Source: Mesodorylaimus sp. YZB2_4 (Eukaryota; Nematoda; Enoplea; Dorylaimida; Dorylaimidae). Taken from it: 64,000 bases of DNA. Position 1 is the stretch's first letter; each line of letters opens with the position of its first letter. The notes beneath the pieces are model-generated. The model worked only from the letters and a program-made list of their open reading frames with translations. It ran no database searches and had not been told where the DNA came from. Positions 23,162 to 35,668 of the stretch are shown piece by piece. Location of the stretch: assembly GCA_030248295.1 (NCBI GenBank), contig JASANH010000606.1:992001-1056000 (forward strand). The letters are read 5' to 3'. The translations under genes and the position numbers were made by a program.

Positions 23162-26100
23162 ATGGAATCGCCGTCGTTCGAGGACAGGCCGTACTTCGGC
23201 GTAGGATATCAGCAACCAGTCACTTATCGCAAACTGTTGTGCAGTGGGACAGTGATCGATTGCCAGCGGATAATCCCATTAATCGATACCTTCTCTCCAT
23301 TGGCAACGTCGTTCGAAGCACCGATATTGGCTGGCGAGACCCTCTACCCATCGGTCGAACACCATGTCGCCGCGCAGTTGCTCAGGTAAGCCGTCGTCTT
23401 CGTTGTATCGCGTGACCACGTCTGGTTTTAGAGACGTCCAAAGATTGGAAGCTGTTCGGCACGTGCCGTTGAAACTGGAACGGATGCAGCTGCGACAGTA
23501 CCTGAATGAAAGTCTGATCAACGTCCCGTTGGCGGATATAGAAAGTTGGAGACGAAACAGGATGTACAAGTGAGAGTGATCAGGAGTGTGGAACTCAGGA
23601 CCCCATTTGTGCCTTTCGTATCCTTTTCAGTGCTCTTAAATCAGCGACCGAGCTCAAATTTGGTCAGTATCCAGAACTGAAAGCCTTATTGATCCAAACC
23701 AACGACGCGTTCCTTTTGGAAGTGCTCGAGAAAAGTGAGGCCAGCGATTTCGATTGGAGCATCGGCATGACCATGGATGGCCTTGTGGAATGGATGAGAG
23801 AAGAATCGATCTCGCCTTTGGCTCTGTCCTTCTTCACCATGCATAATATGTGCAGGCCTGGCATTATCGGGGCCAATATGACGGGTCGTTTGCTGATGGA
23901 AATGCGGACTCAGTTGTTGGAGGTGAAGAATGACTTGTATGGAGCGGGTGAGTTGGACCTGATCCCACGCCCTAGTCTCGTTTGATAATCTGTTCTTATT
24001 CTTCAGATTCGTTGGCGTGCTCTTCGTGCAAGGAGATGATGTACTCGGACTATGCGTTCAATGCGCGCCCTGCGATCCCAGAGGAGATAGTGATATTGGC
24101 TGGTCACACGAACCCGTTGACCTTCGAGCATCCGTCAACATTCGTCGTCGATGGTCGTTGCTATTTCAGTGTCGAACATTACGTCAAGGCGAAGATGATG
24201 GAATGTTTTGGATTCGGTGACATGATCGAGAATTGGTTGTTGGATTTAGATTCACGCAAACCAGCTTTCTTCAAGAAGATGGCTGACTCTTTATGGGATC
24301 ATCGGCACGGCGGCACGGTGGATGAAACAGTGGAAAATGCCTTTTTTCGTCGTCCCCCTATCAACGCATTGCGACGATGGACTCGCACACGAGGATTCGA
24401 CTGCTACGAAGTGGCATTGAAGGCCAAGTTTCTTCAAAATCCTCATTTTCTACGAGCCTTGTTGGCAACTGGGGATTCGCTGCTGGTCGAACTGCGTAGC
24501 GGGACTAGAAGCGAGCGAGCAAAGTTAGAAATAGCCGAGTTTTGTGCTTATTGTCCGCCATCGGATTTCAGTAATTCTGGTGATCCAGCATCGTTCGTGA
24601 AATGGGTACAAAAGTGGCGTCTGAACGCAACGATTCTTGGCAACTTATTTCGTGCTCTAAAGACGGACGATGGTGGGACGGCTGTCTCTTTCTTACCGGG
24701 TTTGGGGAAGAATCGTCTGGGCGTGTTATTGATGGATATTCGCGACCAGATCAGATCGGGAACATTATCAGCTTCGATGCCTAGTGTACATCAGTTCTTC
24801 GTGGGCCTCCTGCGCGACCTGTTGGACGCGGAGAGTAGTCACGCACCGAAATTGAAACTTCATTTGCATCGGGTCAATTCATTTATTGTGAGAGCAGCGG
24901 ACGGCCATTGCGCCAAGCCTATATCGGTGGATGGACGATGCAATCCTTTGAGCGTATTTTATTTGGCGCCTTTCAACGCCGACGGCTTGTGCTTTCCGAC
25001 CCTTGAACATTATCGATGGTGGAAATTCTTCGAGTATCATTCCAAATTTCTTCAATGTCTCCCCGGATTCTGGGACCACACTGACGGGCGACAGCTGCGC
25101 GCTGTTTGCGAACAGTGGACGAACGAAAATTTGGGATTGAATGCGTCGACATTGATCGAACGATACAGGACTGATGTGGAGTTCGATGTGCTCCGGAATG
25201 GGGCCTTGTCGAAGCATTCTCAGAACCCGCATATCTTATCGATGCTCTTCGACGGCGTTTCGTATGGTCCGATTGTGGCGGGAGAGGCGGAGGGCGACGG
25301 CTCGTTCAGTGCTGGCTTGACCGTAAGCAAATTGCGTAAGATCGTTGAGCGATGGCAAGTTCGAGCCGAAACACTGACTCTTTGGTGGACGTCGTTGAAG
25401 TGCGTCAAGCCGGCGAATGTGGGCGATAATGTGTACGGACTGGCACTGATGAGTGCACGGGACGAAATGTTCGCCATTTATTGCGATCGAGCAGTCGCCA
25501 ACATTCCCATGGCACCCAGTGCCAAGAATTTCAACGAAGTTACGTCGGAGGAAAACTTTTACATTGATGATCTCGATTTAGAGCGCTTGTTTGTTTTCGA
25601 CGAAAAGCATTCCCAATTTGGGTTAAATTCGCCCATAGAGATTGAAGGGAGGACCTTCGCGGCAGTGGTCGATTATTTGCTCCACGAATGTTTATCGGAC
25701 ATTGGTGCCAGCGAGTCGGCCGTGGATTCGATCAAAGAGATCCGGACTGAATCCGTCTCCGATAAATTATCGCGTGCACAAGCATTGGCCGACGAAGAAG
25801 GGATGAGGAGCGATTACGATAACTGGTTCAGGAGTGCGAAGGTGACGGATGTCCTGAAGAAGGCGGTAGAAACTAAGGCGGAAATGGATTCGGAATTGAA
25901 AAGTGCGCTGTTGAGTACGGGGAACGTAATGCTGGTGTCGACTGCGAATAATGCGTGCAGGGAAGAAGATGAAGATTGTGAGGATCGGACGACAGCGGAA
26001 GTGAGGTTATTGACAATCGGATTGACTGAGGAAGAATTTGATGAATTCATTCGCGATTTACGACCGGCGTCTACGCACATATTGCAATTCTGGACTCGAT

Positions 26101-26873
26101 GTGACGCCGTCTTGCCAGATCGAGTTGGCTCAAATTTGTGGGCGGCGTGTTTGATGGTCGTTAGAAGAGCGATTGTGACGGCGGGTGCTCCTGCCGAGGA
26201 ATGTTCATCGGCGAAAGAGAATCACTTTCGGACTCTAGATTTAATATGTGAACAGGTGAGCCCAGTGATCACAGGTACATGACAGAGTGCCTAGACTGGC
26301 ATGGAAGGCAGAGGAAGAGAGGGTTGTTGATCATAATCCCTTCTGGCCGCTGCTTCGTGCCTCAGTTGGTAAAAGTCGTTGGTCCGAACTGAGGCACGAA
26401 CTTGGGCTGAGAGGACGCCATCCTGTTCTGGCTAAGGGCGGCAGGTTTGTAAGTCCGTCTCTGGCTTTGCACGCCTAGCTCTCGTCGACTGACTTGGCCC
26501 CGTCGAATAACCATAGAATCAGGAAACTGGTCCCTGAGCACCAGTCTGGATGGTCTCTTCCTTCTTGCACGTCGTCATCCTGGTGCTGGCACAGGACTCG
26601 CTTGGCAAAGATGCTCTCATCGTCAGCGGAGACTTCAGAGGAAATCTGCCGTGTGAATTGACCGCTTGTGCCTGCTGGCCAGCTACAGGCAAACCAGTTG
26701 GAAAACCTTTTTAAGAGACTGTTGCTGCGTGGGGCTCAACCCTCCAGTTCTTAGAAAATTCGAAACAACGAAAAATAGCTGCGTTTGTGATATTTGAACC
26801 TTTTCAGGCGGGCAGTTGCGGCAAGAACCTGGCGAAGAAACGGGCTGTAGTTAACGTTACAAAGGAAACGTGA
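23162..26873 (+). CDS. Tandem NADAR (YbiA-like) domain protein with four degenerate repeats
   Basis: Five exons (23162-23385, 23432-23569, 23631-23947, 24007-26255, 26808-26873) give 997 residues. NADAR domains (YbiA, DUF1768) are N-glycosidases acting on riboflavin intermediates or ADP-ribose-type substrates. Four copies are seen. Each opens with a strand, Gly-x-x-(Y/F), and a (V/L)EH helix: YPSVEHH (about residue 65), YFSVEHY (about 270), FPTLEHY (about 560), and VVDY in copy 4, where the Glu-His is lost. Each closes with G-x-N-x3-G/A-x2-LM-x2-R: GANMTGRLLMEMR, GKNRLGVLLMDIR, GDNVYGLALMSAR, GSNLWAACLMVVR. A middle motif (LL.TGD..L.E) is also repeated. Only copy 1 keeps a WGIG-like DWSIG. 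Most copies are therefore probably inactive or changed in specificity. The start ATG follows directly on an AG acceptor. The last intron carries a repeat. Confidence 0.75.
26340..26480 (+). repeat. Possible tRNA-related repeat with a perfect 13-bp inverted repeat
   Basis: TCGTGCCTCAGTT (from 26356) and its exact complement AACTGAGGCACGA (ending near 26400) flank a 19-base spacer. GCCTCAGTTGGTA also resembles a tRNA A box, but no B box is seen. It sits in the last intron of the NADAR gene. The outer limits are guesses. Confidence 0.4.
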
Positions 26874-26942
26874 GGCGCTGTTTTTTGTCTCTTTCTCCTG
26901 TGCTTTCTCAGAAAAAAATTTTTTAGGTTAGAAGGTAAAGCA

Positions 26943-27404
26943 ATGGCCGACAATCAACTGAAGTTTGAATACAGCGAGGACGAAGACGAGTGTGAGCCGC
27001 TTGTGCTCTTGCCATCAGTCACAGGTGGGTTAGTTTTTGTCTAAGGGCAATCGGTGTCTCTGCCAGATAGTTAGCAGCAACCAGCCACCAGTATTGATTT
27101 TTCAAGTTGGCTTGCCTCTCTTTTAGACATACTGTGGACAAAGCAGAAGAGCCAGATCGAGGACAGCGAAGTAACGGCCGCCCTTCAGCCAATTTTGGAG
27201 GCTTTACGGCGATGCACGCCGTTGGTTGAGCGTGTCGTGTCATCGACGGACAGTGCCGAGGAGCTAAGGCAGTTCGGAGAGCGATTAGGAGAGCAGATGT
27301 TGTTAATGTTTGGAGGGTGTGCGCCAGATCTGACCAATTTGACGGATGAGGATATGTACAATCTGGGGCGGATCGCTGCTTGTCAGTTTAACAGAACTCA
27401 GTAA
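26943..27404 (+). CDS. Unrecognised small acidic protein, 119 residues
   Basis: Two exons (26943-27024 and 27127-27404) join in phase to give 119 residues and a TAA stop. The N-terminus is acidic (YSEDEDECEP). The rest is predicted helical, with leucine-rich parts (ALQPILEALRRCTPLVERVV, ERLGEQMLLMF). No signal peptide, membrane segment or known motif is seen, and I do not recognise the family. It starts 69 bp after the NADAR stop codon, 16 bases after a TTTTTTAG acceptor, and ends 119 bp before the RRS1 start. It is thus the third member of a possible operon with two ribosome genes. Confidence 0.65.
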
Positions 27405-27523
27405 ACTTTTTTTCTCCTGATCTGAGACACTGTTTGGTGTTGCGGCTGCCACCGTGTTATCTCTGGGGTCTTATTGTGTTGTTGGTGTTAGGAATTGGGC
27501 GACTTCTTGCAGGCGTGTTAAAG

Positions 27524-29588
27524 ATGGTTGAAATTATGGAATTAGGCGATACGTCGTCGAAGAATCCAAGTTTCAAGGCTACCGAAGTCACAAAGGCGGT
27601 GGAACCGAATGTGGATTTGGGGAACCTGTTGCTCGAGGATTTCGATCCTTTGGACGCTGATCAATACAAGTATGGCAGTGGATCTCTGTACTTGGTGCGG
27701 AAATGAGTGATTTGTTTTCAGGGCCAATGGCGACACTTACTTGACTGACGTGGCTCGAAACAATGCTCAGTTCCTGATCAACAAGCTGTGGCAGGTATGT
27801 CGTTCTCAAATTCTTTGGGGAGGGCCCGTCTGGCCTTCGCCTCTCTGGACGGAATCGGTAGCTGCGAGCATCACCCGTCAGTGTAGTGTTTCAGGCATGG
27901 ACTAGGTCGGCAGACTTGTTTGTTAAGCCCCATTGATCATTCCATCCAGTAATACGGACCCAAATATGTATAGAACGGGCCAGAGGGAGAGATTGTAGAG
28001 CAGCTTAGCTTGAAATCTGGGCAGTCTTGGTTCCACGTTCAGTAGTTTACGCTCGTTCTTTTAGCTGCCTACCAAACGCGTCGAGGATGTCATCGTAGCA
28101 ACGGTAAGACCACTTTAGTCGATCCTGGTTTGAGAATCCAATCTTTCTGTTTCACTTTCTGTTTCAGCTTCCCAAGCCGACAACGGTCCTGCCGCGAGAG
28201 AAAGAGGTACGTCTTGTTGATTGAAACGACTGCGCATTGACTATCTTCCTAATTTTAGATACCGAAGACAAGGCCGCCGACCAAGTGGCAAGAATATGCA
28301 AAAATGAAAGGTATTCAAAAAAGGAAAAAGGGCCGAATGGTGTGGGACGAAGAAAGCAAAGTATGTGGGCTTCATGAGTGGCCCACATTTGCCTGAACGG
28401 GTTATATTTCAGAGCTGGAAGCCACGATGGGGCTATAAGCGAGCTAATAATCCTGAAGGCGACTGGTTAATTGAAATACCCGATCAGAGAGGTGAGCTTG
28501 CATGTGTGAAGTTTTACAAGTGCCTCTATCGAAAAGGTTCATTTCCAGACCCCTATCGAGATTACTACGGCGATTTGAAAGAAGCCAAGAAAGAGCGAGT
28601 GGCCAAGAACGAACTGCAGCGATTGCGGAACATCGCGAGAACTTCAAAAGGTGGTGAAGGTACGTGTTGGGGGGAGATCCTTTGTGGTGTGAAACTTGCA
28701 TGCATTCGTTTGGTTTCAGTGGAAGGAATCGGACTGAGCACGGAGAAGAAGACGTCGAAAGAGGTCAGTGATACTCTGATATGCTTTACCTGGTCCTACA
28801 TTGAGGCTGTCGGTTTTTAAGGTCGCCAGACAACTGGATCGGGCCAAGCACGCTACTGCGTCGCTGGGCAAGTACGCCGAGAAGGTGCCTAAGGAGAAGC
28901 CCGCCAGGAACACTGGAAAGAAACGCAAGGTGAGGTGTATGGCGGGAACATGTGCGAGGTGGGATGACTGCATGTTTTGTTTCAGTTTCTGCCCAACGAA
29001 ACTGCTATACCAAAGGAGAAGGAGAAGGCGCTGGAGATATGGCAAAGGATGGAGTCGAAGAGGCCGAAGCTGGATCTCGAAAAGGTAAGGAAGAAGACCG
29101 GAGTAGGATGCACTAGGATTTTAGGGTTCAATATGGAATTTGCGCGGGATACATGTAGGTTGGTCGGGTAGAAATATGTTTTTTCAAGGAGCTGGGGTTT
29201 TGGTAATCTCATTTTTACGGGCCAAGTTCCCAGCGAGCAATGCCCTTGCTGGCCCCGATTTATTGCTACCCACATCGGGACTACTTCAGAGACGATGGGC
29301 AAGAGGGGGAGTTCTGTGCGTGTTCTGCCCGCACGACCCTACATTTTACATATCACGACGATCAAAGCCAAACGGTCTTGTGCTGCTTTTCAGGCCGTTT
29401 CCACTAAGATCAGGGGAAATAAGGTATCAGCTGACGATGGCGATGACGATGACGAAAGGCCACAGAAGCGGAAGCGAGGTTCTGCCGGAGGTGGAAAGGC
29501 CCGTAAGGGGGCAAAGGGCTCGAAGCGAAAGGGCAAGATGCACGCTCTTAATAAGAAGAAGCATTCAAACAAGAACAGGAGATCGTGA
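27524..29588 (+). CDS. rrs1: RRS1, regulator of ribosome synthesis
   Basis: RRS1 works in the nucleolus with RPF2 to bring the 5S RNP into the pre-60S particle. At least nine small exons read in order: [29 protein letters not shown] (27722-27794); [44 protein letters not shown] with [18 protein letters not shown] with [39 protein letters not shown] with GKKRK; and a Lys/Arg-rich tail ending SNKNRRS at TGA 29588. These blocks and their order are diagnostic of RRS1. The start at 27524 is preferred over 27434: the longer form adds a hydrophobic stretch unlike RRS1, and an AG acceptor (TTCTTGCAG) lies just before 27524. Confidence 0.92.
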
Positions 29589-30006
29589 TTGTGGGTAGCA
29601 CTTTGCTTGAGTGGTATTTGGGTCTATAAACAGAAAATTTGAATAAAAGAGGATAGGAGTCCGGTGGAGATTAAGATTCAAGGATTTGGGACTGGCTGCC
29701 GTATCCGTATGACTGTACTTGGGGGGGGGGGGGTGGTCTGGACCAGGCAGGAGACTTGCACCCGGGAAGTACAAACATAAAGATACCCTAGCATGTGTTG
29801 CCAGCGATGTTATCAAACTGGTCCCTAAACAGGGGTCGTGATAAAGAGACTGAATTAAATGGCGTGCCAAGCAAAGGCGGTAACACAAAAAAACCAGTTT
29901 TGGTCGCTCTCTCAGACCTTAGACTGCCGTTGTTCTTCAATCTACGTTCTGCGACGCTGGTAATCGGTTGATTCGTGAAACGCTCTGATCTATTTCGACT
30001 GCCATC
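29589..30006. other. Short intergenic region with a 13-base G run
   Basis: This lies between the RRS1 stop and the next start codon. It has a G13 run at 29721-29733. An AATAAA-like AATAAAAG at 29642 is a plausible RRS1 polyadenylation signal. No exon is seen. Confidence 0.45.
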
Positions 30007-30873
30007 ATGACTGCCCAGGTATGAATGACCCCTTCGAATCACTGGGCCCGTAATGGGGGACAAGTGCCTCTAACTAACGGGCACTGTTTCTGCCTTGCAG
30101 AAGGGTCTTTTCAACCGTGCTTCCAGCCACTTGATCGAATCTCACGATCAACAACCGCTCGGCGACCAGCCCAACTTATCGGCAATCTCTCGCCAACGTA
30201 TGGTTTCGACTTTGATCGCTCTGACTGGCATCACGCTCCTGTTGCTCACTATCGCTGTGATTGCGTTCATGTGCTGGAAGGGGGCCAATGGCTCGTGCAA
30301 GGTACGTTCGCCTGTGGAAGACACGGGGTTCAGTGGGGTCAGTTTAAAAAGGGGCTCTTATGTACATTAGAGCAGGCTCTAAATGAGGTGGGAGAAGGAG
30401 GGGTTCTACTGTATTCAGTAATGCTACTTGCATCAGCGCCACTATGTATTGATTTATACGCTGTTCTACCTCTTCGGCAATGTAAGGAAATGATAAGGTC
30501 ATGTCGAATCTGAGAGATAAGGGATATAAATATATGCCCATGGCAATGTTCTGACCATCTCTTAAACTTCTACCGTTTTCAGGCATGCGGAATGGAGGTG
30601 CAACAGTCCTTGCCAGAAATTGGCGATACTGAGTCCCCTGCCACTTCTGGAGCTTGGTCACTTAGCGGCTACGAATTGTCGACAGCGAGGCCTCGCCCGA
30701 TGATCACCACCATCAAAGCCGAGACCAGCGCCCCCGCCCCGCCTCATTCCTTGCCGACCACTCCGAGTAGCATTCACTCAGACCGTCTGCCATGGTACGC
30801 CCAATTGCCATTGATCGGCTGGCTGTTCCGAGATGCCGAGGACAGCCAGGACCTCATCACTGTCGATAAATGA
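30007..30873 (+). CDS. Small single-pass membrane protein, unrecognised
   Basis: Three exons (30007-30018, 30101-30301, 30583-30873), all with phase-0 junctions, give 167 residues. A transmembrane helix (STLIALTGITLLLLTIAVIA, about residues 40-60) follows a basic N-terminal part with no cleavable signal. After it comes a short Cys-containing turn (MCWKGANGSCK) and a Ser/Thr/Pro-rich tail ending WYAQLPLIGWLFRDAEDSQD. By the positive-inside rule the N-terminus is probably cytosolic. I do not recognise the family. It lies 418 bp after RRS1 on the same strand and could be an independent gene. Confidence 0.6.
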
Positions 30874-31600
30874 ACGAGCCTCGCGTTTCATAAGTACTGC
30901 AATTTGTGCCTCTTACTGTAGGTACCCACTCTGCCGCGCCATGTCTCTTATGTCGACAGTTTCGTGTCATTCTAACTGCTGATTCGTGTTCCAGTAAAGC
31001 AGTTTTATCAGTGATGTGAACATGGAATGCAGGACAATGGACGTGCATGTGTCTATTTGAAACGAGTCCAGAATTCACCGCTGGTGGTCGATTACAGACG
31101 AGGCTCTACAACCACCTTTGCCCACATGGAGATGGGATTATCCTTCATCACATTTACATGCCATCGTCTGGCCTGCACCCACGGTGACTGACTGAAGCAG
31201 CCAACCTGAAGCAATCGTGCGCTCGGAGAGTCTACCTCGTTCACTGGTTGCCATACTGTAATTGAGTATCGTCAAAGAAGAAATTGCAACTTCAACCACC
31301 TCGCTTTGATCAGAGAGCTCGCTGCCACTGGTATCAATCAATACTTGACAAATACCGTGTTTGCTCGAAAGTCTCACTTGCAGTCATCACATGCTGTGGT
31401 ACACGCGCATGCACATACACCTTCGCCAAAGAGACTGGGCACAGGAACAGTCTGGTGTCGTGCAACTGTTACGGTTATGCGAGTCATCATGCACAGTATG
31501 TAAGATATGACAGATTCCTCGACTTCGTCTTGCAACCAGCTCTTATTTCCCATCAGCACACAAGCAAGATGCACGTCATCACGGGATCAGTGATCACGAC
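30874..31600. other. Intergenic between convergent 3' ends
   Basis: This stretch separates the small membrane-protein gene (+) from REEP5 (-), so it should hold both 3' UTRs. No exon chain, RNA gene or repeat is seen. Confidence 0.4.
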
Positions 31601-32373
<773 letters not shown>

Positions 32374-33969
32374 GACGATCTCGTTGCTCACTTCCGATTC
32401 CGCTCGATGAAAACGACCACTGGCTGCGAAGACAGCAACAACGAATGAACTGGCCGGTGGATACCTCAAGATCAGTAAGCAGTGTAAAGACATTTCTATC
32501 AGTGAGTGTAAAGCTCCGTAACCATTACAGTGCATAGCGTGTGCTTTCGTTCGACAAATATTATGGAAACGCAACGTCGCTTCTTGCTATAAAACTGGTT
32601 AGCCGCTATAGCACAGGAAATTTGAATTTTCTTGAATGGTCTCCATGCATGCGACCCTGGAGATGATTTTGAGTATTTTCACTGGCACTGCCTGCAACTG
32701 CATGGTACTATTGCCCAGTTTGGGCTAGCCATTCTCGGAGAAGTAAAGTTGGATTGCCACGGGGTCATATATGGTTACGCCTTGTCATCATCACGGACCC
32801 AAGCCCCAAAACGCGATTTCCAAGCAGCAAGCAGGATTTGGCAAACATTACGCGCATTGTTCCTGTAAATCATGTGCGAGCATTGCATGCAAGACTTCAC
32901 TTTAGTCCTCCCCTAACCAGCTCTGAGGAGTGTCTGAGAGGAGCAGAATGAGGGCACATTTTAAAGTTTGCCCCAGTCAGTCAGCGAGTGTCTTCGTAAA
33001 TCATAATTCGGCAGACAGCTGGGCTTGATGGGCAAACTTTGAGAATATTCTCCGATACGAGGTCGCAAATCAAATTTTCGAGCTTGCGGTTGCTCGTAGT
33101 CTCAAAAAGAGATGCCAGGGCGTATTGCTCATCACGTTTGTAGCAGCACGTGCAGATGGGGAATGGAAAGTAGACCAGAACGACGACCTTCGTTTCCGTT
33201 GGCCATCTCGGCGATGACACAATTCGAAGGCGAACAAAACTCCGCCCTTTTTCATCGTTACGTAATGACGTGAGAATGGCATCTCGAAGAAGATCTCGTA
33301 ACTAGAGAAACGGCTGACTCGTGGCGCTTAAATTTCGGAAGCTAAAATGATGCGACGGGCTTGGGGCGCCTTGAGCGAGCAATTGGCGCCAGGTCGGTAC
33401 GTGGCTTTGGGAAGTCGTCGTCAGCAGAAATCGTCTATTCTTAGGGACGGCCCATTTTTCTATACATAACAGCTTGCGAGGTTGGTGAGGCAAGGGCCTT
33501 CTCGCCTAGCTTTGACTTCGCCCCAATCATAGCACCTAGTGAAAATAGAGAAGTGCACGGCAGACGTTTGAAGAAACGAAGCAGGCACACCTGGTCTGCA
33601 CTCGAGCCCTCGTTCCGGTCTACGAATCCGTGTAGTGTTCTTCTCGAGCATTTGGTCGCGTGCGGACGAGCATCGTGTGCGAAGCCACAAGTAGACTCGA
33701 ATTAGGCAGTGCTCAATCGACTCGCGCCAGCGATTTGGCGATACAAATTTGGCGAAGGTTTGGAACCTAATTACAGGTAAGAAGGACAGGCCGGCTTAGC
33801 GGGATAAAGCAGCAGCCCGCCCACCGGGTATGCGTTGTATTGATGGATCTGACCAACCGATCGAATGCTTGTTAACCCCCTGACTTCGACTATCAAGTTG
33901 AAGTGCCCTGCCACTGTTAATCATGGGTGGCGACATATTCGGTCTGACATATACTGCTTACAGGACACA
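32374..33969. other. Intergenic, about 1.6 kb, upstream of both REEP5 and the UNC-87-like gene
   Basis: The two genes diverge from here, so both promoters should lie within it. A possible diverged SINE head (CGGCTTAGCGGGATAAAGC, near 33790) is seen, without a B box. A TTACAG acceptor at 33958-33963, just before the chosen UNC-87 start, suggests a 5' UTR intron or trans-splice site. No other exon is supported. Confidence 0.4.
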
Positions 33970-35668
33970 ATGCGACTCCCGTGGCAATCGAAAGGAGGCC
34001 AAGCGATGCCTAATGAGGATGCTTCTCGAGGCCAGGCTCTACCAGCGGATGTTCCAGCTGCCCCAGCGCCAGCACAAGCACCAGGTCCAGCACCAGGAAA
34101 GACAGCGGCCGCTCCTGCAGCACCAGCTCCAGCACCAGGAAAGGCAGCAGGCGCTCCAGCAGCACCAGCTAAGCAAGCAGCGGCAGGTAAAGCTGCACCT
34201 GCAGCTGCCCCTGCCGCTGCACCTGCAGCAGCTCCTGCGGCAGCGCCTGCCCAGCCGGCAGCACAGCCTGCATCTCGACCGGGTGCCAAAGCAGCTGCAG
34301 CTCTGGCCAATCGGGGAAAGCCGGCGCCAGCTGCCGAACCAGCTCAAGAACAAGCACCACCGCCGGCAGCACCAGCTCCAGAACCTGTGACCATGGAAGC
34401 CAAGGTGACCAGCCGGGGAGGTACGCCGACCCCAGCCGGAACGAAGCGATGCGGTCGTTGGACCCTGGATCAGCTGCGTGTCACCGACGGAATGCTGCCT
34501 TTGCAAAACGGTACAAACAAATTCGACAGCCAAAAGGGCATGACTGGTTTTGGTACTATCCGTAACACCAGCTTGAAGATCAAGAGCGGTAAGTTCAGCA
34601 AGGGATGACCAGACCATGCCGATCAACCGACTCATTTTAGATTGCTTGCAAGAAATCCCCGAGGAAATCGCTCGTTTGTCCGACCTGGAAGTACGTTTGC
34701 AGAGCGGTACGAACAAGTACGACAGCCAGAAGGGCATGGTCGGGTTCGGTACTGGTCGTGATGTGGTGCGTGAGTCGCACCGCGTGCATAGGAATCCGAA
34801 GGACTTGCAAGACCTGCCAGAAGAGAAGATTTTGTTGAGCGAGGGCATCGTCCGATTGCAGAGCGGTACCAACAAGTAAGTCTGGCTTGTGTTCTGACAC
34901 TGGGGATATCTGGGACTGCACATTAGCCACTGAGCTCTGGTGCGTGGCCACAGCACAGTCCAGTTAGGCAGATCAACCGAGCCCATACACCGCTTCTATT
35001 TTAGGTACGCCTCGCAGAAGGGAATGACTGGTTTTGGTACCAACCGTCGAGAGACGACAAAGATGATCGACACCAAGCACCCGGAGTACAACCACGAGAG
35101 CAGCATCGATCAGAGCATCATCCGCTTGCAAGCCGGTACTAACAAATATGACAGCCAGAAAGGCATGACCGGTTTCGGTACTAACCGTCGTGAATTGACG
35201 AAGATGCTGGATAGCAAGCACCCGGACCAGCTGGTCGACCACCCGGACCAGTCGACCATCGGTGGTCAGATGGGCAGCAACCAGTACGCCTCGCAGGTGG
35301 GCATGACTGGCTTCGGCCAGCCGCGTTGGGAAGTACTGCAGGTGCCCGGCCTGAATCGGCAAGTGCAAATCGGTCAAGGCCTCGTCCCGTACCAAATGGG
35401 CAGCAACATATACGCCTCGCAGAAGGGCATGGTCGGCTTCGGCACCGGGCGAGACGTCGTCCGCGAGTCTAACTACGAGGGCGACCCCATCCCGTTCGAA
35501 GAGACGCAGAAGAGCCAGACCATCATCCGATACCAGGCCGGGTGGAACAAGGGCGACAGTCAGAAGGGCTACACCAGTTTCGGTTCTCCCCGAGATGTCA
35601 AGGGCAAACATCTCAAGCGTATTTGGGAGCTGGAGTACCCCGACGAGGATTACGTTAAGCCCCTCTAG
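33970..35668 (+). CDS. unc-87: UNC-87-like protein with seven calponin-like repeats
   Basis: UNC-87 binds and bundles actin filaments in muscle thin filaments. Three exons (33970-34588, 34641-34875, 35005-35668) give 505 residues. Residues 20-150 are Ala/Pro-rich low-complexity sequence. Seven calponin-like repeats follow, each of the form G-(T/S/W)-N-x3-(S)-Q-(K/V)-G-(M/Y)-(T/V)-(G/S)-FG, at about 34513, 34705, 34865 (split by the intron to 35005), 35141, 35270, 35398 and 35542. Examples are GTNKYDSQKGMTGFGTNR and GSNIYASQKGMVGFGTGR. There is no calponin-homology (CH) domain. Seven repeats without a CH domain is exactly the nematode UNC-87 layout; calponin has one to three repeats plus a CH domain. 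The start at 33970 follows an AG acceptor; 33865 in the same frame is a weaker option. Confidence 0.92.

Noticed and set aside
27434..27523. Upstream start for RRS1, adding 30 residues
   Set aside because: The extension is a hydrophobic stretch unlike RRS1, and an AG acceptor falls between it and the ATG at 27524.
30095..30370. Start of the small membrane protein at an internal frame near 30095
   Set aside because: The short exon 30007-30018 (MTAQ) with a GTATG donor joins in phase and gives a better start.
34039..34986. A 315-codon open frame antisense to the UNC-87-like gene
   Set aside because: It mirrors the Ala/Pro-rich and calponin-repeat codons. The plus strand gives a known repeat family with proper splice sites.
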